A stretch of DNA of 64,000 nucleotides, taken from assembly GCA_947501885.1 (NCBI GenBank), contig CANMXN010000001.1, positions 744,001 through 808,000 of the forward strand. The letters run 5' to 3'. This DNA is from an uncultured Sphingorhabdus sp. (GTDB lineage: Bacteria; Pseudomonadota; Alphaproteobacteria; Sphingomonadales; Sphingomonadaceae). The position numbers were made by a program, and so were the translations under genes. The first letter of the stretch is position 1, and each line of letters opens with the position of its first letter. The notes under the pieces were generated by a model. That model saw only the letters and a list, made by a program, of their open reading frames with translations. It did no database searches and was not told the origin of the DNA. Shown one piece after another: positions 26,318-35,618 of this stretch.

Positions 26318-27709
26318 TTATAGCAAATTCAATCTCTCGCGCAGCATCCAGCGGGCCGTCATCAATATTGCGACCACGCCCAATCCACTAGCTAGGCCGA
26401 TCCAAATGCCCAAGCCAGCCATTTGATAATGAAACGCCAATATCCCGCCAACACCGATACCAATGACCCAATATCCAAATAATGCAATCAGCATGGGAAT
26501 AAGCGCATCGTGCAGTCCGCGTAGCATACCAGCAGCCACCACTTGAATCCCATCAACAATTTGAAACAAAGCCGCTATACCCAAAAACCCAACGGCTAAT
26601 GCAGCTACTTCGCTATTCTCTGGCAGACTAGCATCAATGAATAGAGCAATAAGAGCATCAGGAAAAAGCAGCATAATCAGCGCCATAACGCTCATAAAGC
26701 TTGTTCCCAAAATCATCGCAGTCCAACCAGCACGCGCGATACCATCTGGGTCACGCTGACCATAGGCTATACCAACGCGCACCGTTGCTGCTTGTGCTAG
26801 CCCCATTGGCACCATGAAGCTCAAGGATGCGAGCTGAAGCGCGATTGCATGCGCCGCCAGAGACTCCGCACCGAGCCAGCCCATCAATATGCCAGCCGCC
26901 CCAAAAACACCGCCTTCTAATCCCATCGTTATAGCAATGGGCAATCCTAATCTCCAGAGGGCCATATAGCGCGGCCAATCAGCCTTCCAAAAACGGCCAA
27001 ATATTTTATAGCGTCTGAAATCTCTGTGAAAAATCACCACCAAAGATAATCCGCCGAACATAAGCATATTGGTCATAACGCTGCCGATGCCAGCACCAAT
27101 AATGCCTAGCTTAGGCGCACCAAAATTGCCGAAGATCAAAGCATAGTTGAACAGAGCATTAGAAAAGACAGCAATGATACTGATGATTAATGCCCATATC
27201 GGTTTTTCCAAAGCCGATATAAAGTTGCGCAGCACTATGAAGAATAAAAAAGGCAGCATCGACCAAATATAGGCCTTTAAATATAAACCTGCATTGGCGG
27301 CCAGATCATCCTCTTGACCAAATGCTAGCAAAATAGCCTCTGTATTCCATAGCAATATCCATATTGGAATTATGACGGATACAGCCGCCCACAGGCTTTG
27401 CCGAAAAGTTCGGCGAATATCACGAACACTATGTTTCATACGGCCAATTTCAGAGGCCATTATAGGCGCAGATGCGGTAATCAAACCCATGCAAAATATC
27501 GCACATGTCATCGCCAAATTAAAACCAAGCGTTGCAGCCGCTAATTCACGCGCTCCCAACCAACCCAGCATTAATACATCGGTTGCGCCGATAAGCGCCA
27601 ATGTCATATTCGACATGATAAGCGGCCATGAAAGAGAGGCCGTTGCGAACAATTCATGTCGCCAGCCTCTATTTTGCATATTGGCAGATTTGATATGCGC
27701 TTCTGTCAT
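26318..27709 (-). CDS. MATE family efflux transporter
   Basis: 463 residues with twelve predicted membrane helices in two similar halves. Conserved MATE elements include the N-terminal WPLIMSNMTLALIGATDVLMLGWLGARELAAATL and the second-half GAAGILMGWLGAESLAAHAIALQLASLSFMVPMGLAQAATVRVG. NorM-like MATE pumps export cationic drugs and metabolites in exchange for Na+ or H+. The substrate cannot be called. It is divergent from the GntP permease. Confidence 0.92.
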   Translation of the reverse strand: MTEAHIKSANMQNRGWRHELFATASLSWPLIMSNMTLALIGATDVLMLGWLGARELAAATLGFNLAMTCAIFCMGLITASAPIMASEIGRMKHSVRDIRRTFRQSLWAAVSVIIPIWILLWNTEAILLAFGQEDDLAANAGLYLKAYIWSMLPFLFFIVLRNFISALEKPIWALIISIIAVFSNALFNYALIFGNFGAPKLGIIGAGIGSVMTNMLMFGGLSLVVIFHRDFRRYKIFGRFWKADWPRYMALWRLGLPIAITMGLEGGVFGAAGILMGWLGAESLAAHAIALQLASLSFMVPMGLAQAATVRVGIAYGQRDPDGIARAGWTAMILGTSFMSVMALIMLLFPDALIALFIDASLPENSEVAALAVGFLGIAALFQIVDGIQVVAAGMLRGLHDALIPMLIALFGYWVIGIGVGGILAFHYQMAGLGIWIGLASGLGVVAILMTARWMLRERLNLL

Positions 27710-27805
27710 CTGATGCGCCTAATGTAATTCAATGCAAAGTGCTATCATTAATCCCACTTGATTAGCATCCACTATCGCGGCAAGAGAGCAGCAAGAGGTG
27801 AATAT

Positions 27806-29161
27806 ATGATAAGTGCATTGGGATTAATTGGCGGCCTAGCTCTGCTGATTTATATGACGATTAAAGGCGTGAATATATTAATCGCAGGGCCAGTGGCGGC
27901 TATATTAGTAGCGCTAACCAGCGGCATAGGCTTATTACCGCCGCTTGCGATTAACGGAGCACCCGATTTTGCTACTTCTTATATGGAAGGCTTTGTGAGC
28001 TTTTTTAAAAGCTGGTTTTTAATATTCATGATAGGCGCAATTTTTGGCGAGATTATGGGGACTTCGGGCGCAGCAGCGAGCATCGCCCATTGGGTAACGC
28101 GCACCATTGGCGTCAAACATGCCGTATTGGCCGTGGTCGCGGCCTGCGCTATCCTGACCTATGGCGGGGTGAGCGTCTTTATTGTGTCATTTTCCGTATA
28201 TGCCTTAGCCGTACATTTGTTCCGCGAGGCAAATCTACCACGCCGTTTCATTCCCGCAGCACTCGCCTTTGGGTCCGTCACATTCACCATGACAAGCGCA
28301 GGGTCGCCCGAAATTCAAAACCTCATACCGATGGAGCATCTCGGCACTACGGCTTTTGCGGCACCAAAAGTAAGCTTTGTTGTAGCAATTACAATGGCCA
28401 TAATCGGTTGCTTCTGGATCAATTGGATGGTCCGACGTGCGGTGAGTAAAGGTGAATGTTTCATTGCACGAAACAATGATGCCGAACCCGAAGATTATAG
28501 CAAATTACCATCACCTCTATTATGCATCTTGCCGCTTTTTGCCGTACTAGGGTTATTCTTACTTTTCCAATATCCGCAAAATTTTGGCGCATTATCCAAA
28601 ATATTACCCGCAGCAACATGGGATAAATGGGCGTTAGTTCTAGCATTAGGCGTAGGATCAGTTTTGGCAATTTGGGTGGGGCGCAAGAAATTTAATGAAA
28701 TGCCCGAAGCCTTCTCTCGCGGTGCCAGCAGCGCAGTTATCGCCATCACCAATACCTGCGCGGTGGTCGGCTTTGGCGCAGTGGCCAAATTAACGCCAGC
28801 CTTTGGCCAAGCATTAGAGGCCGTCCAAAGCTTACCCGGTGATCCGCTCATAGGTGCTGCAATTGCGGTGACGGTTATCGCAGGTTTAACGGGCAGCGCA
28901 TCGGGCGGACAGAGCATCGCATTGCCGTTGATAGCACCGCATTATTTGGATGCAGGCGCTAATGCCGATGAATTACACCGCACTGTCTCCATCGCATCGG
29001 GTGCGCTCGATAGCTTGCCACATAATGGATATGTGGTGACAACAATTCGCGCCGTCTGCGGCGAAACGCATAAGGATGCCTATGGTGCAGTGGGCGCACT
29101 GACCGTTATATTACCATTGGGCGGATTGGTTCTTGCATTGGCATTATTTGCTCTTTTCTAA
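27806..29161 (+). CDS. GntP family permease
   Basis: 451 residues from the ATG at 27806 with an AGAGGTG ribosome site; an upstream in-frame stretch is not hydrophobic and is unlikely to be translated. It is almost entirely membrane helices; LIFMIGAIFGEIMGTSGAAASIAHW and ITNTCAVVGFGAVAKLTPAF are typical of the gluconate:H+ symporter family. Members carry gluconate, fructuronate, serine or hydroxybutyrate, so the substrate is open. No sugar acid enzymes are adjacent. Confidence 0.85.
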   Translation: MISALGLIGGLALLIYMTIKGVNILIAGPVAAILVALTSGIGLLPPLAINGAPDFATSYMEGFVSFFKSWFLIFMIGAIFGEIMGTSGAAASIAHWVTRTIGVKHAVLAVVAACAILTYGGVSVFIVSFSVYALAVHLFREANLPRRFIPAALAFGSVTFTMTSAGSPEIQNLIPMEHLGTTAFAAPKVSFVVAITMAIIGCFWINWMVRRAVSKGECFIARNNDAEPEDYSKLPSPLLCILPLFAVLGLFLLFQYPQNFGALSKILPAATWDKWALVLALGVGSVLAIWVGRKKFNEMPEAFSRGASSAVIAITNTCAVVGFGAVAKLTPAFGQALEAVQSLPGDPLIGAAIAVTVIAGLTGSASGGQSIALPLIAPHYLDAGANADELHRTVSIASGALDSLPHNGYVVTTIRAVCGETHKDAYGAVGALTVILPLGGLVLALALFALF

Positions 29162-29202
29162 AATTTAAGCCAAAATTAAAACATCGCTTATAATCTGGTT
29201 TT

Positions 29203-29685
29203 ATGAACGCACAGACAAAGATCGCAAAACCCGAAACAATAGAATTGGAGAATCCTACTTCTTCACAAATTGAAAAGTTTAATATTGATGCTGCACATAT
29301 TTTGCGTAGTAAATTTATTAATGCTTATGCAAAGGTTGAGATTTGGGCTGTTAAATATTGTTCTCTATCAAATATTAAAGGTGATAACTTCAATCAGAGA
29401 ATTGAAAAAATTCGAAAATTAAAATGCAAAAATCAGGAAAAGATTTCTCACTTGCTTGATGAACTTAAACCGATAACTGACTTTCGCGGTGAATTTGCAC
29501 ATGCTGTATTAGAGATGAATATTATAGCTGAAAAAAACCTAATATTATACCAATGCCCTAGCTTAATAGGTCATCCTATCACTCAAAACTTTGCTCATCT
29601 TTGCCCAGAAAAATTGAGAGAGATAACCAAGCGATTGCATTCTATAGCCAACAGTTTGTCAGGCTTCACTGGCCTTACAAAATAA
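29203..29685 (+). CDS. Unknown protein, possibly HEPN-like
   Basis: 160 residues, AT-rich, with no signal peptide and no recognised family. It is mostly helical; FRGEFAHAV at 94-102 contains the R-x4-H spacing (R95, H100) seen in HEPN ribonuclease domains, although the Asn usual after the Arg is Gly. That is a weak resemblance. There is no partner antitoxin gene within 500 bases, and codon use looks more AT-rich than the neighbours. It sits between the GntP permease and convergent grpE, a likely insertion point. Confidence 0.5.
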   Translation: MNAQTKIAKPETIELENPTSSQIEKFNIDAAHILRSKFINAYAKVEIWAVKYCSLSNIKGDNFNQRIEKIRKLKCKNQEKISHLLDELKPITDFRGEFAHAVLEMNIIAEKNLILYQCPSLIGHPITQNFAHLCPEKLREITKRLHSIANSLSGFTGLTK

Positions 29686-29688
29686 TCA

Positions 29689-30297
29689 TCAATCCGGTTT
29701 TTTTGCAACGCCCACAAAGGCTGGACGGAGCAAGCGATCTTTAATCATATAACCCGATTGCATTTCTTGGACGACTGTTCCGGGTTCTTCATCAGCAGTA
29801 GGAATTTCTACCATCGCCTGATGCTGGTTCGGGTCCAGCGGCAAGCCAACAGACGCAATACGTTTGATACCATGTTTACCAAATACAGTCTCCAGCTCGC
29901 GGCCCGTGGCTTCTATGCCCGTAATAAGGCCTTTCCATTTTTCTTCATCTTTAATTTCATCTGGAATGGCTTCTAAAGCGCGGCTTAGATTATCGGACAC
30001 CGACAATATATCGCGTGCAAAACCCGTTGCGGCATAAGCGCGCGCGTCTTGGGCATCTTTTTCGAGGCGGCGGCGTACATTTTGCGTCTCGGCCTGCGCA
30101 TAGAGTATTTCTTGTTTGGCTGCAGCCAGTTGATCGGTCAGCTTAGCAAACTCATCTTCTTCGCCTTCATCAGATTTTAAATGATCAGGAACACCCTCTA
30201 ATTCGGCTTCTGCTTCATTATCCAATGGAGCTTCTTGCGCGGCTTCACTTACTTCTGGAATTTCATTCTCAAGATTGTCTTTATCATCATGCATCAT
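29689..30297 (-). CDS. grpE: Nucleotide exchange factor GrpE
   Basis: 202 residues. An acidic N-terminal region and a coiled coil (KLTDQLAAAKQEILYAQAETQNVRRRLEKDAQDA) are followed by the beta-domain (GIKRIASVGLPLDPNQHQAMVEIPTADEEPGTVVQEMQSGYMIKDRLLRPAFVGVAK). It releases ADP from DnaK. It is 47 bases downstream of hrcA on the same strand, giving an hrcA-grpE operon. Confidence 0.97.
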   Translation of the reverse strand: MMHDDKDNLENEIPEVSEAAQEAPLDNEAEAELEGVPDHLKSDEGEEDEFAKLTDQLAAAKQEILYAQAETQNVRRRLEKDAQDARAYAATGFARDILSVSDNLSRALEAIPDEIKDEEKWKGLITGIEATGRELETVFGKHGIKRIASVGLPLDPNQHQAMVEIPTADEEPGTVVQEMQSGYMIKDRLLRPAFVGVAKKPD

Positions 30298-30344
30298 GTT
30301 AATATGTCTCTTATCACTCTATTTTCAAGGCCCAAATAGTCCGA

Positions 30345-31385
30345 TTATTTTGCAAATCGCGACAATGTTTGTGCTGTTAATTCTACCATGGGAACGATGC
30401 GGGCATAATTCAAGCGAGTCGGGCCAATCACCCCTACCACGCCAACTATTTTTCCACCTTCTTCCCGATATGGCGCTGCGATAACCGAGGAACCCGATAA
30501 AGAAAATAGATTATTTTCTGATCCGATAAATATTTTTGTTGATTGCGCCTCGCGCGCGCCATCCACCAGCTTGGCAATCGCTTCTTTATTTTCCAAATCA
30601 TCAAGCAATTGCCGCATCATATCCAAATCAGCATTAGCGCTATCATCAATTAAATTAGATTGCCCTTTTACAATCAGCACAGGTCTATTATTGGCGTCGC
30701 TCGACCATATCACAAGACCTTTACGCACCAAATCAGCACTAACCTTATCAAGCATAGCCCGTTCACCTGCTATTTCTTCATCTAGCCGTTTAATCGCTTC
30801 GGATAAGGTCATACCCGATAGACGTGCACTCATATAATTAGCGGCTTCGGCCATATTGCTATCACTAAGCTGTGCGGACACCTCAACGATACGGTTTTCA
30901 ATGCTGCCATCTACGCCTACTAATACCGCCAATGCCTGGGTGGCAGATAATCTGGCAAAACTAAATTGGCTTAATATCACTTCTTTGCGCGCTACCATCA
31001 CCAATCCTGCGCAATCGGATAGACCTGATAATATGCTACTCACTGCTGAGAGAGCTTCTTCAACGGGGCCTTCATGTTTAATTTGTGCTTCAATAGCAGC
31101 ACGCTCTGCCGCTGATGGTTCAGCCGCTTGCATCATACCGTCAACAAATAATCGAAGGCCACTATGCGTTGGTATACGCCCAGCGCTGGTGTGCGGTGCG
31201 GCGAGCAAACCTGTTTCTTCCAAATCTTGCATCACATTTCGAATCGAAGCGGGAGATAGATTCAGCTTAGAAATCTTTGAAATAGTACGCGATCCAACGG
31301 GTACGCCGTCATCCAAATAGCTCTCCACCACCAAACGAAAAATATCACGGGCGCGGTCTGACATGTTAGAAAAATCATCGCTCAT
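30345..31385 (-). CDS. hrcA: Heat-inducible transcription repressor HrcA
   Basis: 346 residues. An N-terminal winged helix ([57 protein letters not shown]) precedes the GAF-like dimer and insertion domains. HrcA binds CIRCE elements and represses heat-shock operons, controlled through GroEL. I found no CIRCE-like inverted repeat near hrcA-grpE or dnaK in this window, so its targets are probably groESL elsewhere. It is divergent from rph. Confidence 0.96.
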   Translation of the reverse strand: MSDDFSNMSDRARDIFRLVVESYLDDGVPVGSRTISKISKLNLSPASIRNVMQDLEETGLLAAPHTSAGRIPTHSGLRLFVDGMMQAAEPSAAERAAIEAQIKHEGPVEEALSAVSSILSGLSDCAGLVMVARKEVILSQFSFARLSATQALAVLVGVDGSIENRIVEVSAQLSDSNMAEAANYMSARLSGMTLSEAIKRLDEEIAGERAMLDKVSADLVRKGLVIWSSDANNRPVLIVKGQSNLIDDSANADLDMMRQLLDDLENKEAIAKLVDGAREAQSTKIFIGSENNLFSLSGSSVIAAPYREEGGKIVGVVGVIGPTRLNYARIVPMVELTAQTLSRFAK

Positions 31386-31421
31386 AAGCTTCCTATATCA
31401 AGATATAATAGAGATTCCAGC

Positions 31422-31450
31422 CTTGCGAAATATTTACGCTCGTCTATGCC
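31422..31450 (+). promoter_or_regulatory. Possible RpoH-type promoter upstream of rph
   Basis: CTTG at 31422-31425 and CTAT at 31444-31447 are separated by 18 bases, exactly the same arrangement as in the dnaK upstream region, and both share CTTGCG at the -35. The -10 part is a weaker match (TCTATGC). It lies between divergent hrcA and rph, 30 bases before the rph ATG. Confidence 0.35.
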
Positions 31451-31479
31451 ACTCCTTCAACCTTTTAGGAGAATCATTC

Positions 31480-32199
31480 ATGCGCCCATCTGGCCGTGCG
31501 CTCGATCAAATGCGCCCCATCACTATCGAAACTGGTTTCACCAAACATGCGGAAGGCTCTTGTCTCATCAGCTTTGGCGATACCCGTGTATTATGTACCG
31601 CTAGCGTTGAAGAACGCCTACCTCCTTGGATGCGTGGCAGTGGTGAGGGTTGGGTAACGGGTGAATATAGCATGCTGCCCCGTTCCACCCATACACGATC
31701 GGGCCGTGAAGCTGCACGCGGCAAACAATCAGGCCGCACCCAAGAAATTCAACGCCTTATTGGCCGTTCCTTGCGCAGTGTTGTCGATCTTAAAAAATTA
31801 GGCGAACGACAAATCACGCTTGATTGCGATGTCATCCAAGCCGATGGTGGCACACGCACCGCGAGCATCACGGGTGCATGGGTTGCGCTGCGTCTTGCAG
31901 TTACGGGATTAATGAAACAAGGCCTTGTGAATGTCGACCCTATCGAACAAAAGGTAGCGGCGATTAGCTGCGGTATCTATAAAGGCAATCCCGTGCTTGA
32001 TTTGGATTATGATGAGGATAGCAATGCAGGGGCCGATGCAAATTTCGTTCTGACCAGCAATGGTAATATCGCCGAAGCACAAGCCACAGCAGAAGGCGAG
32101 ACCTATGACGAAGAGGCGTTACTGCGTTTGCTTCGTTTGGCCAAAATAGGGTGTGGGCAGATTTTTGAAGCGCAAGAAAAAGCAGTCAGCGGAGCATAA
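31480..32199 (+). CDS. rph: Ribonuclease PH
   Basis: 239 residues from the ATG at 31480 with a TTAGGAGAATC ribosome site; the longer open frame upstream is not RNase [63 protein letters not shown] and [12 protein letters not shown] are diagnostic. It is a phosphate-dependent 3'-5' exoribonuclease that trims tRNA 3' ends. Its stop is immediately followed by the rdgB start. Confidence 0.97.
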   Translation: MRPSGRALDQMRPITIETGFTKHAEGSCLISFGDTRVLCTASVEERLPPWMRGSGEGWVTGEYSMLPRSTHTRSGREAARGKQSGRTQEIQRLIGRSLRSVVDLKKLGERQITLDCDVIQADGGTRTASITGAWVALRLAVTGLMKQGLVNVDPIEQKVAAISCGIYKGNPVLDLDYDEDSNAGADANFVLTSNGNIAEAQATAEGETYDEEALLRLLRLAKIGCGQIFEAQEKAVSGA

Positions 32200-32826
32200 A
32201 TGACGCATCGCACATTAGAGCCAGGCAAATTAGTAATCGCTAGTCATAATGCGGGTAAGGTACGCGAAATACGCGCCTTGCTCGAACCCTTTGGCATTGA
32301 CCCAATATCAGCGGGGGACCTTAATTTGCCTGAGCCTGAGGAAACGGGAAGCACATTTGAGGAAAATGCACTGCTAAAAGCGCATGCCTCTGCCCAAGGT
32401 TCTGGCCTGCCTGCTCTAGCAGATGATAGCGGTTTATGCGTTGCGGCTTTGGGCGGTACGCCCGGTGTTTACACGGCCGATTGGGCAGAAAGACAGAGTT
32501 TCGAAGGTGAAGCGGGACGCGATTGGTATATGGCCATGGGCAAAGTTGAAGGTAAATTGGCCGAGCAAGGCCCCGATGTTGATCGCAGCGCTTATTTCAT
32601 TTGCACTCTTGCATTGGCTTGGCCCGATGGTCATGCGGAAGTTTTTGAAGGCCGCGTTCAAGGATCACTCATTTGGCCACCGCGCGGGACATTAGGTTTT
32701 GGCTATGACCCTATGTTCAGCCCCAATGGATATGACAGAAGCTTTGCTGAATTAGACCCTGCTGACAAACACGCGATGAGCCACCGTGCCGATGCATTTA
32801 AAAAATTAGTAGCGGCTATTTTTTAA
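32200..32826 (+). CDS. rdgB: dITP/XTP pyrophosphatase (RdgB/HAM1)
   Basis: 208 residues with the typical N-terminus [60 protein letters not shown], and C-terminal [23 protein letters not shown]... MSHRADAF. It hydrolyses dITP and XTP to keep them out of DNA. It begins exactly at the base after the rph stop, so it is coupled to it. The gene order rph-rdgB-hemW is common in this group. Confidence 0.97.
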   Translation: MTHRTLEPGKLVIASHNAGKVREIRALLEPFGIDPISAGDLNLPEPEETGSTFEENALLKAHASAQGSGLPALADDSGLCVAALGGTPGVYTADWAERQSFEGEAGRDWYMAMGKVEGKLAEQGPDVDRSAYFICTLALAWPDGHAEVFEGRVQGSLIWPPRGTLGFGYDPMFSPNGYDRSFAELDPADKHAMSHRADAFKKLVAAIF

Positions 32827-32887
32827 TACCCGTTTTTTTAATATTCACTTTTAATGCCTTTTAATCGCTCTTTATAGCATAAAATCA

Positions 32888-33481
32888 TCAATGATGGATT
32901 GGATGCTGCCCCATCACATTACCCGCTGGACTATATCGGCATACCAAAATATCATCTGTATCATTTGATGCAATCGCGCATCCAACATGCGTGGTGGAAC
33001 GCCAAATAATTTGCGTATAATGGCCAACTGCCGTCCAATTACCATTCACGCTCACATTGGGCATTATTCCATCTTTCTTATAGAGGCTCTTCTCGCTAAT
33101 CCAACCATCGGCCATTTGCGCATATCCAAAAGCACCGCGTGTCCCTTTCCAGAGATTCTCGCCCTGCCATTCGATCACGCCATTGTTAGGATCATGATCA
33201 AATTTATTATTATCTGCCAAATATTGCGCATATCTTTGGGCATGCTTTTCTAAGCGCTCATTCCATAATAGCGGCGCAACCCCTACTTCTTTTCGCGCAT
33301 CATTATGCGCCAACATCAATTGCATTTGCATGAAGGTCCATTTTTTCTCAGCCTCAGGCGCTTCTATTTGCACAGTAGCAGATACTAACTGTTGCTCACT
33401 ATCCACTGACGAGAATGAAGGTAAAGCCAGATAGGCTGGCGCTCCCAGAAAAATAACGCTAAGGCCAAAAATATAATGCAT
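32888..33481 (-). CDS. Secreted CAP (SCP/PR-1) domain protein
   Basis: 197 residues. A signal peptide (residues about 1-20) is followed by a CAP domain: AHNDARKEVGVAPLLWNERLEKHAQRYAQYLA, GENLW, GHYTQIIWRSTTHVGCA and VCRYSPAGNVMGQ. The His and Glu residues of the CAP cavity are conserved (H near AHND, ENLW, GHYTQ). Bacterial CAP proteins are secreted or periplasmic; their function is poorly known. It is divergent from hemW and the two genes share their start region: ATG here and the hemW ATG both lie in the hexamer ATGCAT at 33476-33481. Confidence 0.88.
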   Translation of the reverse strand: MHYIFGLSVIFLGAPAYLALPSFSSVDSEQQLVSATVQIEAPEAEKKWTFMQMQLMLAHNDARKEVGVAPLLWNERLEKHAQRYAQYLADNNKFDHDPNNGVIEWQGENLWKGTRGAFGYAQMADGWISEKSLYKKDGIMPNVSVNGNWTAVGHYTQIIWRSTTHVGCAIASNDTDDILVCRYSPAGNVMGQHPIHH

Positions 33482-34693
33482 AAATCATCCTTTTCAAACT
33501 ATGATTATAACACCCAAAGCTTAGCATTATATGTACATTGGCCATTTTGTGTTTCCAAATGTCCTTATTGCGATTTTAACTCTCATGTGCGTGAAACTAT
33601 TGATAATAAACAATGGGAAACTGCCCTTATAGCCGATATGGCCTATGAAGCGACGCTAACTCCCAATAGAAAATTAAGCAGCATATTTTTTGGTGGTGGA
33701 ACACCATCACTCATGCCGCCCAAATTGGTAGAAAGATTAATCACCCAAGCTTCCCAATATTGGGGCTTTGAAGATGATATAGAAATAACCCTAGAAGCCA
33801 ATCCTTCCTCGGTCGAAGCAGCACGCTTTAATGATCTATCGCATGCTGGAATTAACCGCGTATCGCTCGGCCTTCAAGCGCTTGATGATCAAACCTTAGA
33901 ATTTTTAGGCCGCGCCCATAGCGTTGCGGAAGGATTAGCAGCACTTGATATTGCGCAAAAGGTCTTTGCCCGCACCAGCTTTGATCTCATCTATGCGCGT
34001 CCTGAACAAAGCCTAAAAGCATGGGAAGAAGAATTACAGCGCGGCATTAGCTTTGGGACAAACCATCTATCGCTCTATCAACTCACCATAGAACCAAGCA
34101 CCCGATTTGAAACATTGGTACGCAATGGTACGCTCACCCCCGCTGATGATGACCATTGCGCCGATCTCTATGCGATGACGGCGCAGATTACCGCTGCGGC
34201 GAAAATGCCTTCTTATGAGATTAGCAATCATGCGAGCTTTGGCCAAGAAAGTCGGCACAATCTTATTTATTGGCGTTATCAGGATTATATCGGTATTGGT
34301 CCCGGAGCCCATGGAAGGCGACCCAACAGAGAAATTGCACATGGATGGCAACCTAATGAGAGGCAATATTACGCCACCGAGCGCCACAAAAAACCCGAAA
34401 ATTATCTCAGCGGCATAACTCACAACGGTCATGGTATCAAATCCGAAAATATGCTGGATGGCAAAACACGGGCAATGGAAGCAATGATGATGGGTCTGCG
34501 CCTGCGTGAAGGCATTGATATTGATTATATTATGGAACAAACAGGTGCAAGCGATATTATTAACCAAACCGCCCTTACCCATTTGCAAGATTTAGGCTTT
34601 ATCAGCACTAACGGCACACGCATAGCCATCACCGATAAAGCCATGCCGTTGCTTGATGCAATTTTACCTCAAATCATCAACATTGAGGGATAA
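33476..34693 (+). CDS. hemW: Radical SAM heme chaperone HemW (coproporphyrinogen III oxidase-like)
   Basis: 405 residues. The radical SAM motif CVSKCPYCDFN (C-x3-C-x2-C, C25, C29, C32) is near the start, and the HemW-type core (FFGGGTPSLMPP, LYQLTIEPSTRFETL, HNLIYWRYQDYIGIGPGAH) follows. Once called HemN-like, this family is now known as HemW, a heme-delivery protein. No alternative start lies between 33476 and the cluster. It shares its start hexamer with the divergent CAP gene. Confidence 0.93.
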   Translation: MHKSSFSNYDYNTQSLALYVHWPFCVSKCPYCDFNSHVRETIDNKQWETALIADMAYEATLTPNRKLSSIFFGGGTPSLMPPKLVERLITQASQYWGFEDDIEITLEANPSSVEAARFNDLSHAGINRVSLGLQALDDQTLEFLGRAHSVAEGLAALDIAQKVFARTSFDLIYARPEQSLKAWEEELQRGISFGTNHLSLYQLTIEPSTRFETLVRNGTLTPADDDHCADLYAMTAQITAAAKMPSYEISNHASFGQESRHNLIYWRYQDYIGIGPGAHGRRPNREIAHGWQPNERQYYATERHKKPENYLSGITHNGHGIKSENMLDGKTRAMEAMMMGLRLREGIDIDYIMEQTGASDIINQTALTHLQDLGFISTNGTRIAITDKAMPLLDAILPQIINIEG

Positions 34694-34717
34694 GGATCAT
34701 TCTGATAAGATTATTGT

Positions 34718-35617
34718 ATGAATGATCCATCTGCACATATTTTGCGCGACTATGGCAACTTTCTGCGTGACAGTCGGCGGCGTTCTGCGCACACCATTCG
34801 CGCCTATCTGGTCGCCGCAGAGAGGCTCACCGATTTTTTGCGCCAACATTGGGGTGAAAATGCAGATGCCAAGCGCATAGAGCAGATTACTTCTACCGAT
34901 ATTCGGTCCTATCTGGCTATGCGGCGCGGCGAAGGTCTCACCAACCGCTCCACAGCGCGCGAATTATCGGCCATAAAAGCCTTTTTGCGCTATATACTGG
35001 GGGAAGATGCGGCTTTACCCGTGATGCGCGCTCCCAAAATACATTCAACTCTGCCGCGCCCTCTCAGCCCCGAAGATGCCGTAAATCTCGCTGATGATAT
35101 TGCCAAAAGCGCGGTCAAGGATTGGACAGGCGCACGCGATTGGGCGGTGCTACTCATCCTTTATGGCTGCGGCCTTAGGATCAGCGAAGCGACAGGGCTG
35201 CTCGGTAGCATCTTGCCACTAGACGATAGCATCCGCGTGACAGGTAAGCGCGGGAAGACCCGTATCATTCCCATTATCGCACCTGTTCGCGAAGCAATTG
35301 AGCATTATCTTGCCCTATGCCCTTATCCGCCTGCACCTAATAAACCACTATTCCGTGGCGCTAGAGGCGGTGCGCTCTCTCCCGCTATCATTCGACGTGC
35401 CGTGCAAGGAGCAAGAAAGCGTCTTGGGCTTCCCGATAATGCAACGCCGCATGCTTTGCGCCATAGTTTCGCTACGCATTTATTGGCAGGCGGTGCGGAC
35501 TTACGATCTTTACAGGAATTGCTTGGCCATGCGAGCCTTAGCAGCACACAGGTGTATACGGCGGTTGATACGGCCATGCTGCTCGATGAATATGAAAATG
35601 CGCACCCACGTGCTTAA
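34718..35617 (+). CDS. xerC: Site-specific tyrosine recombinase XerC
   Basis: 299 residues. The catalytic residues are R154, K177, H245-x-x-R248, H271 and Y280. The N-terminal domain (SAHTIRAYLVAAERLTDFL, NRSTARELSAIKAFLRYILG) is XerC-like. It forms the XerCD pair with the XerD at 7 kb. It follows hemW by ~25 bases and may be cotranscribed; priA, its frequent neighbour elsewhere, is not in the window. Confidence 0.93.
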   Translation: MNDPSAHILRDYGNFLRDSRRRSAHTIRAYLVAAERLTDFLRQHWGENADAKRIEQITSTDIRSYLAMRRGEGLTNRSTARELSAIKAFLRYILGEDAALPVMRAPKIHSTLPRPLSPEDAVNLADDIAKSAVKDWTGARDWAVLLILYGCGLRISEATGLLGSILPLDDSIRVTGKRGKTRIIPIIAPVREAIEHYLALCPYPPAPNKPLFRGARGGALSPAIIRRAVQGARKRLGLPDNATPHALRHSFATHLLAGGADLRSLQELLGHASLSSTQVYTAVDTAMLLDEYENAHPRA

Positions 35618-35618
35618 A

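Noticed and set aside
7036-35617. The two tyrosine recombinases as mobile-element integrases
   Set aside because: Both have chromosomal Xer length and motifs and sit in conserved core contexts; no att-like repeats flank them.
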